Source: Ardenticatena maritima (GTDB lineage Bacteria > Chloroflexota > Anaerolineae > Ardenticatenales > Ardenticatenaceae). Taken from it: DNA of 64,000 nt. Shown piece by piece: positions 26,852 to 33,787 of this stretch. The stretch covers positions 62,001-126,000 of the forward strand of contig NZ_LGKN01000004.1 in assembly GCF_001306175.1 (NCBI RefSeq), in the 5' to 3' direction. The notes below the pieces were generated by a model. It was not told the origin of the DNA. It worked only from the letters and a program-made list of their open reading frames with translations, and did not search any database. Position numbers and translations under genes: made by a program. Position 1 is the first letter of the stretch. Every line of letters starts with the position of its first letter.

Positions 26852-26870
26852 TTTGTGCAACATGCACAAA
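26852..26870. promoter_or_regulatory. Palindromic operator upstream of glnA
   Basis: TTTGTGCA-ACA-TGCACAAA: 8-base perfect arms around 3 bases. It matches the pucR upstream palindrome and is centred about 66 bases before the -10 box at 26925. A half site TGCACAAA also lies at 26744-26751. Confidence 0.75.
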
Positions 26871-26924
26871 CAAGACCCAGGGACTTTTAGCCAAAAAGCC
26901 GTAGGATTCATATGGGCACTTTGC

Positions 26925-26930
26925 TATGCT
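26925..26930 (+). promoter_or_regulatory. -10 box of the glnA promoter
   Basis: TATGCT, identical to the -10 of the PucR-type gene and at the same distance (within 1-2 bases) from its palindrome. The -35 position (TAGGAT) is poor. The leader to the glnA ATG is about 50 bases with GGAGGA near its end. Confidence 0.5.
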
Positions 26931-26986
26931 GAGAGCGTCTTGAGGCACTTCAACCAACCAGACAACTTTGGGAGGAATTTTCAACC

Positions 26987-28417
26987 ATGGCTCTCGACTG
27001 CAAAACCCCAAAAGACGTTATTCACGCCATCAAAGAACACAACATCCAAATGGTGGATTTCCGCTTCACCGACTTGCCGGGAACCTGGCAACATTTCAGC
27101 GTGCCCGTCCGCCTCATAGATGAAGACCTCTTTGAAGAAGGGCTTGGTTTTGACGGCTCGTCCATCCGCGGGTTCCAGGCCATCAACGAATCCGATATGC
27201 TTCTGCTCCCCGACCCGACGACGGCGTTCGTAGACCCGGTACTCGAAGTCCCGACACTCGCCATCATCTGCGACGTGTACGACCCCATCACCCTGCAACC
27301 CTACACGCGCGACCCGCGCTACATCGCCAAAAAAGCCGAAGCCTACTTGAAGCAAACCGGTATCGGCGACACCTCTTACTGGGGGCCCGAAGCTGAATTT
27401 TTCGTCTTCAGCGATGTGCGCTACGGCACCTATCCCTACCAGGCGTTCTACAAAGTGGACAGCCCCGAAGCCTGGTGGAACAGCGATAAAGACCTTGGCC
27501 CCAACCTGGGCGCGCAAATTCCGCCCAAGCGCGGCTACTTCCCCACGCCGCCCACCGACACCTTGCAAGATGTGCGCAGCCGCATGGTGCTGGCGCTCGA
27601 AGCCGCCGGTGTTCCGGTTGAACTGCATCACCACGAAGTGGCCACCGCCGGGCAGGGCGAAATTGACTTGCGCTTTGACACCCTCGTGCGCATGGCAGAC
27701 CGCATCATGATGTACAAGTACATCATCAAAAACGTGGCGCGCCAGCATGGATTGACGGCGACGTTCATGCCCAAGCCGCTCTATGGCGACAACGGCAGTG
27801 GTATGCACGTCCACCAAAGCATCTGGAAAGACGGCGTCAACATTTTCTGGGATGAAGCGGGCTACGCCCAACTCTCCGAAGCCGCTGTGCACTACATTGG
27901 TGGGCTTCTGACGCACGCGCCGAGCCTGCTGGCGTTCTGCGCCCCCACCACCAACTCGTACAAGCGCTTGGTGCCGGGCTATGAAGCCCCTATCAACCTC
28001 GTCTATTCCCAGCGCAACCGCTCGGCCATTTGCCGCATTCCCATGTACAGCAAGAGCCCGAAATCCAAGCGCATCGAATTCCGCGCCCCCGACCCATCGG
28101 CGAACCCCTACCTGGCGTTTGCGTCACTGCTCATGGCAGGCTTGGACGGCATCCAAAACCGCCTCGATCCGGGCGAACCGATTGACAAAGACCTCTACGA
28201 CCTGGAACCGGAAGAAGCCGCCCACATCAAGAACACGCCCGGCTCACTCGAAGCCGTCATTGAAGAACTCAAAGCCGACCACGAGTACTTGCTGCGCGGT
28301 GACGTCTTCACCGAAGACGTACTGGACGCCTACATCCGCTACAAAGTGACTGAGGAAATTGACGCGGTGCGCTTGCGTCCACATCCGCAAGAATTCGTGC
28401 TCTACTTCGACGTTTAG
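26987..28417 (+). CDS. glnA: Glutamine synthetase type I with adenylylation-type tyrosine
   Basis: A 476-residue GSI. It has the N-terminal beta-grasp (DFRFTDLPGTWQHF), FDGSSIRGF, the GPEAEFFVF metal site, GNGSGMHVHQS-like NGSGMHVHQSIWK ATP motif, and CAPTTNSYKRLVPGYEAP. Near the C-terminus, DKDLYDLEPEE contains Y404, the position adenylylated in beta-type enzymes such as that of E. coli (NLYDLPPEE). It condenses ammonium and glutamate. An upstream palindrome suggests regulation by the neighbouring PucR-type protein. A second GS follows after a terminator. Confidence 0.95.
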   Translation: MALDCKTPKDVIHAIKEHNIQMVDFRFTDLPGTWQHFSVPVRLIDEDLFEEGLGFDGSSIRGFQAINESDMLLLPDPTTAFVDPVLEVPTLAIICDVYDPITLQPYTRDPRYIAKKAEAYLKQTGIGDTSYWGPEAEFFVFSDVRYGTYPYQAFYKVDSPEAWWNSDKDLGPNLGAQIPPKRGYFPTPPTDTLQDVRSRMVLALEAAGVPVELHHHEVATAGQGEIDLRFDTLVRMADRIMMYKYIIKNVARQHGLTATFMPKPLYGDNGSGMHVHQSIWKDGVNIFWDEAGYAQLSEAAVHYIGGLLTHAPSLLAFCAPTTNSYKRLVPGYEAPINLVYSQRNRSAICRIPMYSKSPKSKRIEFRAPDPSANPYLAFASLLMAGLDGIQNRLDPGEPIDKDLYDLEPEEAAHIKNTPGSLEAVIEELKADHEYLLRGDVFTEDVLDAYIRYKVTEEIDAVRLRPHPQEFVLYFDV

Positions 28418-28440
28418 ACTGCGGCGCGCATTCCAACCGA

Positions 28441-28473
28441 GGCGGCGTGTGTCGGCAAGCACACGCCGCCTTT
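28441..28473 (+). terminator. Terminator between the two glutamine synthetase genes
   Basis: GGCGGCGTGTG and CACACGCCGCC (28441-28451 and 28460-28470) form an 11-bp stem, followed by only TTT. Termination may be partial, allowing some read-through into the second synthetase. Confidence 0.7.
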
Positions 28474-28504
28474 GCGCCTGGCGACAAAGCAGGGGAGCAT
28501 GCCT

Positions 28505-29839
28505 ATGCCAACATTCGAGGAGATTTGGGCGCGTATCGAAGCCGAAAATGTGCGCTTCATCCGTCTGCAATTCACCGACATTGTCGGACACGTCAAAAAC
28601 GTCACCATTCCTGTCGAAAAATTGGAAGACGCCATCACCCACGGCGTCTGGTTCGATGGGTCATCCATTGAAGGTTTTGCACGTGTCGCCGAAAGCGACA
28701 TGTACCTGAAACCCGACCTGAGCACCTTCGCCATCTTGCCATGGGAACGGCGCGAACAAGCCACCGCCCGCATCATCTGCGACGTGTACACGCCGCACGG
28801 CGACCCCTTCCCAGGCGACCCGCGCGAGGTGTTGCGGCGCGCGCTCGCCGAAGCCGCCGAGCTCGGTTTTGGCTACCAAACGGGTCCCGAACCCGAATTC
28901 TTCCTCTTCAAGCGCGACGCCAGCGGTCGCCCCATCCTCGAACCGCATGACGGCGCCGGCTATTTCGACGAAAGCACCGATTTGGGGCTCGACGTGCGCC
29001 GCCAAATGGTGAACGCCCTGCAAGCCCTCGGTATCGAAGTGGAAGCCACCCATCACGAAGTCGCCCCTGGGCAACACGAAATAGATTTTCGCTACGACGA
29101 CGCCCTGCGCACCGCCGACAACGTGGTCACCTTGCGCATCGCCGTCAAAACCATTTCCCAGCGCAACGGGTTGTACGCCTCATTCATGCCCAAACCCATC
29201 TCCGGCATCAACGGCAGTGGCATGCACACCCACCAAAGCCTTGTGCGGCTTGAAACAGGCGAAAACGCCTTCGTGGACCCGCATGGCGAATACGGATTGA
29301 GCGCCATCGCCCGCTGGTTCATCGCCGGGCAACTCGCGCACGCCCGCGCATTGAGCGCCGTCGTCGCGCCGACGGTGAACTCGTACAAGCGCCTCGTGCC
29401 CGGCTACGAAGCCCCCGTGTATGTCTCGTGGGCGCGCTTCAACCGCTCGGCGCTCATCCGCGTGCCCAGCATCAGCACCGGGCGCTGGCAAAGCACGCGC
29501 GTCGAACTGCGCAGCCCCGACCCATCGGCAAACCCCTATCTCGCCTTTGCCGCCATGCTCGCCGCCGGGCTGGACGGCATCCGCCGCCAACTTGAACCAC
29601 CACCACCCGCCGAAGAAGACCTCTTCCACCTGGACGCCCGCCGTCTCTCGCGCCCGTTGGAACTTTTGCCCAACTCGCTCGCCGAAGCGTTGGACGCACT
29701 CGAATCAGACGAGGTGATTGCGTCGGCGCTGGGTCCGCACCTGTTGAGCCGCTTCATCGAAGCCAAACGGCGTGAATGGGACGACTATCGGGCGCACGTC
29801 TCAACATGGGAGATTGAACGCTACTTTGAAATTTTCTGA
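28505..29839 (+). CDS. Second type I glutamine synthetase, lacking the adenylylation tyrosine
   Basis: A 444-residue GSI-family enzyme with FDGSSIEGFARV, GPEPEFFLF, NGSGMHTHQS and APTVNSYKRLVPGYEAP, all active-site motifs intact. The segment corresponding to the adenylylation loop reads EEDLFHLD, with Phe374 in place of Tyr, and no 25-residue beta-type insertion is apparent, so it looks alpha-type. The start is the ATG at 28505, seven bases after GGGGAG; a closer ATG at 28499 is only one base from it. It could be a biosynthetic GS under different control or a gamma-glutamylamide-type ligase. Confidence 0.88.
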   Translation: MPTFEEIWARIEAENVRFIRLQFTDIVGHVKNVTIPVEKLEDAITHGVWFDGSSIEGFARVAESDMYLKPDLSTFAILPWERREQATARIICDVYTPHGDPFPGDPREVLRRALAEAAELGFGYQTGPEPEFFLFKRDASGRPILEPHDGAGYFDESTDLGLDVRRQMVNALQALGIEVEATHHEVAPGQHEIDFRYDDALRTADNVVTLRIAVKTISQRNGLYASFMPKPISGINGSGMHTHQSLVRLETGENAFVDPHGEYGLSAIARWFIAGQLAHARALSAVVAPTVNSYKRLVPGYEAPVYVSWARFNRSALIRVPSISTGRWQSTRVELRSPDPSANPYLAFAAMLAAGLDGIRRQLEPPPPAEEDLFHLDARRLSRPLELLPNSLAEALDALESDEVIASALGPHLLSRFIEAKRREWDDYRAHVSTWEIERYFEIF

Positions 29840-29847
29840 GGAAAACA

Positions 29848-29882
29848 AAAACGCGCGTGGCAAAACCACGCGCGTTTTGTTC
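29848..29882. terminator. Bidirectional terminator between GS gene and rplS
   Basis: AAAACGCGCGTGG / CCACGCGCGTTTT (29848-29860 and 29866-29878) is a 13-bp perfect stem with a CAAAA loop and T/A runs on both sides, placed between convergent genes. Confidence 0.9.
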
Positions 29883-29901
29883 GTTCGCAAGGAAACCGTT
29901 G

Positions 29902-30282
29902 CTATTCCTTGTCTTCGGAAATGAAGCGCTGGCGCAAACGCGCCTTCTTGCCGGTCAGGTCGCGCAGGTAGTAGAGTTTGGCGCGGCGCACCTTCGAGTG
30001 GCGTACCACTTCGATTTTCTCCACACGCGGCGAATAGACGGGGAAGATACGTTCGACCCCCACGCCGTGCGAAGCAATGCGGCGCACCGTAATCATGCGG
30101 TTGACCCCGCGCCCCTTGATTGCAATAATGGTCCCTTGGAAGACCTGCACACGCTCCTTATTGCCTTCAACAATGCGCAGGTGGACGCGCACAATATCAC
30201 CAGGGCGCAAACGGGGCACGTCCTTTTTGGCGGCCAATTGTTCCAACACTTCTGATTCGAGAGCCTGTACCAGGTCGGCCAT
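29902..30282 (-). CDS. rplS: 50S ribosomal protein L19
   Basis: A 126-residue L19 with the family core [50 protein letters not shown] and [14 protein letters not shown]19 lies at the 30S-50S interface. The ATG at 30280-30282 is chosen because GGGAG lies eight bases upstream; a GTG three codons earlier overlaps that site. It is monocistronic here, between two terminator-like hairpins, unlike the rpsP-rimM-trmD-rplS order common elsewhere. Confidence 0.97.
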   Translation of the reverse strand: MADLVQALESEVLEQLAAKKDVPRLRPGDIVRVHLRIVEGNKERVQVFQGTIIAIKGRGVNRMITVRRIASHGVGVERIFPVYSPRVEKIEVVRHSKVRRAKLYYLRDLTGKKARLRQRFISEDKE

Positions 30283-30314
30283 TGTTGTCACTCCCTTTGG
30301 CTAAATTCACACAG

Positions 30315-30341
30315 AAAAACGCCCTCGTGGCGGGCGTTTTG
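30315..30341 (-). promoter_or_regulatory. Terminator-like hairpin in the rplS leader (candidate attenuator)
   Basis: Minus strand: AAAACGCCC, loop GCCACGA, GGGCGTTTTTCTGT (30315-30341). It has a stem and T-run of an intrinsic terminator but lies between the rplS promoter and the gene, about 33 bases before the start codon. L19 leader regulation is known in Firmicutes; here the mechanism is inferred. Confidence 0.55.
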
Positions 30342-30364
30342 TTGTTCTTCGACAGCGGCTTGGG

Positions 30365-30393
30365 AGTATAACACAACCTCAAAAAGTGAGCAA
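30365..30393 (-). promoter_or_regulatory. rplS promoter
   Basis: Minus strand: -35 TTGCTC (30388-30393), 17-base spacer, -10 TATACT (30365-30370). The rplI promoter has the same -35 and spacing. Confidence 0.7.
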
Positions 30394-30705
30394 ATGGGAA
30401 GCGATGGCGCGCCTTTTCCCTACAAAGAAAGCCCTCTCTCGCTCAAACAGGCGCGCTCTCCGATTTTCGCCCCCCGTTTCACAAAATTTCTGGACTTTCT
30501 GGCCGTTTTGAATATCCTACCAGGTAAGGAGTTGAACCAATTTGCCGAGGACTGTGAAGAAACAACTCGCAGACCTATCCATCCACCAACTCAATATCGC
30601 CATGTGCTGGACGACCCGCCCGGCTGACACTGTTTCGCAACAATTCCACCGGTGCGCGGGTCTCTTTTTGTTTCACTTCATTCCCCACGAAAGGACGACA
30701 CACCC
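30394..30705. other. Intergenic region between divergent rplS and glmU-like genes
   Basis: About 310 bases with no convincing gene. A 77-codon open frame (30394-30627) has no Shine-Dalgarno sequence and no recognisable protein pattern. The last part carries the leader of the glmU-like gene with AAAGGA about ten bases before its ATG. No clear -35/-10 pair for that gene was found. Confidence 0.5.
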
Positions 30706-31710
30706 ATGAAACTGGCAACGATTATCCTGGCCGCCGGACAAGGCACCCGCATGAAATCCCGCCTACCCAAAGTCCTGCACCCGGTTGCCGGCCGCGCAAT
30801 GATTGAAGAAGTCATCGAAACCGCCCGCGCCCTCAACCCCGCCGAACTGGTGCTGGTGGTCGGGCACGGCGCGGAACAAGTCCGCGACCTTGTGGGCGAC
30901 GGCGTGCGCTACGCCCTGCAAGCCCGCCAGTTGGGCACAGGGCATGCCGTGGCGCAAGCCCGTTCACTGCTGGAAGGGCGCGCAGACACCGTGCTCGTGC
31001 TCTATGGTGATACGCCGCTCATTCGGCCGGAAACGTTGCGCACGTTGCTTGCGCGCCACACCGAAGCCAATGCCGCCGTGACCCTGCTCACCTTCGAGCC
31101 GCCCGACCCCACAGGGTACGGGCGCATCGTGCGCGACGCCAACGGGCGCGTGGTAGCCATCGTGGAACACAAAGACGCCACCGAGGAACAGCGCCGCATC
31201 CGTGAATGCAACAGCGGTATTCTCGCCTTCCGCGCCGATTGGCTATGGGCGCGCCTGGACGACGTTCCACTCAGCCCGCAGGGCGAATACTACCTGACTG
31301 ACATGGTTGCGCTGGCGGTCGAAGATGCGTTGCCCGTCGCCGCGATCGTCGCCGAAGACCCCGAAGAAGTGCTCGGCGTCAACGACCGCGTGCAACTCGC
31401 CACCGCCACGCGCGTTCTGCTCAATCGGCGGCGCGAAGCCCTCATGCGCGCAGGCGTGACGCTCGTCCAACCCGAAACCGTCTTCATTGGGCCGCATGTG
31501 CGCGTGGGGCGCGATACGCTGATTGAGCCGCACGTCCACCTGGATGGGCTGACCATTATCGGCGAAGAAAACTACATTGGCCCATTCACCCATCTCTCCA
31601 ACGTGACGACGGGGCGCGGTTGCCTGCTCAGCGGTGTACGGCTCTACAACCGCGATTTTGCCGACGGCGTCAAACTGGTTGGTGAAGAAAACGGTATTCC
31701 CATAGGGTGA
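30706..31710 (+). CDS. GlmU-like N-acetylglucosamine-1-phosphate uridylyltransferase lacking the acetyltransferase domain
   Basis: A 334-residue protein with the GlmU nucleotidyltransferase signature LAAGQGTRMKSRLPKVLH at residues 8-25, QLGTGHAV, LYGDTPLI and GYGRIVRD, then only three or four left-handed beta-helix turns (HVRVGRDTLIEPHVHLDG...). Full-length GlmU is about 450-460 residues, with the C-terminal helix bearing GlcN-1-P acetyltransferase activity. Here the frame stops cleanly and the next gene starts at once, so this looks like a genuine short form. It should make UDP-GlcNAc (or a related NDP-sugar) from an already acetylated sugar phosphate. The acetyltransferase must come from elsewhere. 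Confidence 0.85.
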   Translation: MKLATIILAAGQGTRMKSRLPKVLHPVAGRAMIEEVIETARALNPAELVLVVGHGAEQVRDLVGDGVRYALQARQLGTGHAVAQARSLLEGRADTVLVLYGDTPLIRPETLRTLLARHTEANAAVTLLTFEPPDPTGYGRIVRDANGRVVAIVEHKDATEEQRRIRECNSGILAFRADWLWARLDDVPLSPQGEYYLTDMVALAVEDALPVAAIVAEDPEEVLGVNDRVQLATATRVLLNRRREALMRAGVTLVQPETVFIGPHVRVGRDTLIEPHVHLDGLTIIGEENYIGPFTHLSNVTTGRGCLLSGVRLYNRDFADGVKLVGEENGIPIG

Positions 31711-31735
31711 AATCAGACGAAAGGAGATGATCACA

Positions 31736-33106
31736 TTGGAACCTGACAGTAGTTCCCCGCTTGCGCTTGTTCTTGTTGTGATAGTCCTTTTCCTCTATGC
31801 GTTTGTCACCTATGCCGAAACGGTCTTGCGCACCTATCCGCGCAGCCAACTGTTCACCGACAAGCACCGCTCACTCGCCACCCACCTGCGCGACCATCCA
31901 CTGCACGCCTCGCTCGCCTTTGCGGCGGTGCGCCTGCCCTTGCTCATGGTTGCTTTCGTTGCCCTCATGCCCAGCGCAACACGCCTGCCCTGGTCACCCT
32001 GGGCGTTCTTCGGCGTCATCATGCTGGTCTTCCTTGCCGTCGGGCACATTTTGCCCGCAACATTGGCGCGGCACATCAGCCCACGGAACGCCGACATCAT
32101 CTTCTACCTGATTCAAGGGCTTCTCTGGCTGAGCAAGCCTATTCTTGCCTTCTACGAACGCCTGCTTGGGCTGGAACCCCAACGAGAAAGCGAGGAAGAC
32201 CCCCAAATCAACATCCTGAGCGATGACGAAATCCGTATTCTGGCGACCATCGTCGGCGAAACCGAAGCCGTTGAAGGGCTTCCCGAAGATGAACGCCGCA
32301 TGATTGAGCGCATTCTGGACCTGGACAAAACCAACGTGCGCGAAGTGATGACACCGCGTATTCACATTGTCGCCCTGCCGGAAACGGCCACCCTTGCCGA
32401 TGCAATTGCCCTCATTCTCGAAGAAGGGCATTCACGCATTCCCATCTACCGCGATAACATTGACAACATTGTGGGCTTGCTCTACGCCAAAGACCTCTTC
32501 AAACCGTTGCAGGCGGGGCATTTGCACTGCACCATCGCCGAAAGCGGTATTTTGCGCCAACCGCTTTTTGTGCCCGAAAGCAAAAAACTCGACCGTCTGC
32601 TGAAAGAAATGCAGCAACAACATATGCACCTCGCGGTGGTGGTGGACGAATACGGCGGGACAGCCGGCATTGCGACCATCGAGGACATCATGGAAGAAAT
32701 CGTGGGCGATATTCAAGACGAATACGATGAAGAAGCCCCCGAAATCGAACACCTTTCGCCCACGGAACTGCTTTGCCATGCGCACGCCGACATTGACCAT
32801 ATCAACAGCATTCTCAATGTTGCCTTGCCCACCGATACGAGCGACACCATCGGCGGCTTGCTGTACGCCCTGCTTGGCGATATTCCCGAAGTCGGGCACG
32901 AAGAAATCATTGACGGCGCACGTCTGCGCGTTGTCGAACGGGATGAGCGGCGCATTACCAAGGTACACGTCCAAAAACTGCCGCCCGATGCTTCATTAGA
33001 GGAAGAAGAGACACCCGCTACGACGCGCGATGAACCTTCAACCAGTGCGAAAGAAACACCACCACAGAATACCAGCATGCACTACGGCTTTGATACCGTT
33101 GGATGA
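31736..33106 (+). CDS. CorC/HlyC-family CBS-domain membrane protein
   Basis: About 456 residues. The N-terminal half is a CNNM/DUF21-like membrane region (hydrophobic stretches near residues 8-25, 60-80, 85-105 and 120-140), followed by two CBS domains (VREVMTPRIHIVALP, SRIPIYRDNIDNIVGLLYAKDL, AVVVDEYGGTAGIATIEDIMEEIVGDIQDE) and a CorC_HlyC C-terminal domain. Family members act in Mg2+/Co2+ efflux. The ATG at 31727 abuts AAGGAG with no spacing, so the TTG at 31736, nine bases downstream of that site, is the likelier start. The C-terminal 40 residues are acidic and low in complexity. Confidence 0.9.
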   Translation: MEPDSSSPLALVLVVIVLFLYAFVTYAETVLRTYPRSQLFTDKHRSLATHLRDHPLHASLAFAAVRLPLLMVAFVALMPSATRLPWSPWAFFGVIMLVFLAVGHILPATLARHISPRNADIIFYLIQGLLWLSKPILAFYERLLGLEPQRESEEDPQINILSDDEIRILATIVGETEAVEGLPEDERRMIERILDLDKTNVREVMTPRIHIVALPETATLADAIALILEEGHSRIPIYRDNIDNIVGLLYAKDLFKPLQAGHLHCTIAESGILRQPLFVPESKKLDRLLKEMQQQHMHLAVVVDEYGGTAGIATIEDIMEEIVGDIQDEYDEEAPEIEHLSPTELLCHAHADIDHINSILNVALPTDTSDTIGGLLYALLGDIPEVGHEEIIDGARLRVVERDERRITKVHVQKLPPDASLEEEETPATTRDEPSTSAKETPPQNTSMHYGFDTVG

Positions 33107-33128
33107 AAAAATTCACATCTCGCGTGGA

Positions 33129-33156
33129 TTGCGCCCGCCCTCAGATAGCATATTCT
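33129..33156 (+). promoter_or_regulatory. cdd promoter
   Basis: TTGCGC (33129-33134), 16-base spacer, TATTCT (33151-33156). It precedes the cdd start by about 48 bases. Confidence 0.55.
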
Positions 33157-33203
33157 CTTGATACCCTTGCGTCGAAGAAGACCACATAGAACGGAGTCCA
33201 TCC

Positions 33204-33596
33204 ATGACTGAACAAGAACTGCATCGCTACGCCGTCGAAGTCCGTCAACGGGCATACGCGCCCTATTCACGCTATGCTGTGGGCGCCGTCGTTGAAACTG
33301 AGGATGGGACACTGTTTGCAGGGTGCAACGTGGAAAACGCCGCCTACCCACAATGCATGTGCGCCGAACGGGTCGCCATCTTCAAAGCCGTCAGCGAAGG
33401 GCATCGCCGCATACGGCGCCTTTTGCTCGTCACCGAAGACGGCGGCACGCCTTGTGGCGGGTGCCGCTCTGTGATGGCGGAGTTTGGCTCCCCAGAGATG
33501 GACGTCATCATCGCAACGCCAGAAAAGATCGTCAAACGCTATCGGTTGGGAGACCTACTCCTCGATGGTTTTGAATTTCGGCGCGACGCCTCATAA
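33204..33596 (+). CDS. cdd: Cytidine deaminase
   Basis: A 130-residue homotetrameric-type cytidine deaminase. The zinc site is MCAERVAIF (Cys and catalytic Glu) plus PCGGC, and substrate-binding residues lie in GCNVENAAYP. It converts cytidine/deoxycytidine to uridine for salvage. GGAG lies about eight bases before the ATG. It is monocistronic, between its own promoter and terminator. Confidence 0.96.
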   Translation: MTEQELHRYAVEVRQRAYAPYSRYAVGAVVETEDGTLFAGCNVENAAYPQCMCAERVAIFKAVSEGHRRIRRLLLVTEDGGTPCGGCRSVMAEFGSPEMDVIIATPEKIVKRYRLGDLLLDGFEFRRDAS

Positions 33597-33615
33597 AAGC
33601 CACCAAACCACCTCA

Positions 33616-33651
33616 CCCCGACAGCAATCAACGCGCTGTCGGGGTTTTTTG
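33616..33651 (+). terminator. Intrinsic terminator of cdd
   Basis: CCCCGACAGC / GCTGTCGGGG (33616-33625 and 33635-33644), a 10-bp perfect stem followed by TTTTTT. Confidence 0.92.
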
Positions 33652-33724
33652 TCTATCGTTGTGCAGGCTGCCTTACATTTTTCTGGTGTTTCTTGTCGCG
33701 AATAGCCCTTCATGTGGAAAAGGA

Positions 33725-33730
33725 TATAAT
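33725..33730 (+). promoter_or_regulatory. -10 box before korA
   Basis: TATAAT is a perfect -10 hexamer 58 bases before the korA ATG. No good -35 is seen at the usual spacing, so this is tentative. Confidence 0.45.
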
Positions 33731-33787
33731 TTTGCGCGTCCATGCTGTTCTATCAAAACGCATAGTCTGTAAAACCAAGGAGGCATC

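Noticed and set aside
26911-26930. Possible sigma-54 promoter (GGCAC...TGC) before glnA
   Set aside because: The GG and GC elements are 11 rather than 10 bases apart and no -24/-12 consensus is otherwise met; a sigma-70 -10 box fits equally well.
30394-30627. Small gene between rplS and the glmU-like gene
   Set aside because: No ribosome site, no family resemblance, and composition unlike neighbouring genes.
33659-33675. TTGTGCA-GGC-TGCCTTA upstream of korA as a third copy of the glnA operator
   Set aside because: Only one arm matches; the other differs at three or more of seven positions, so chance is likely.
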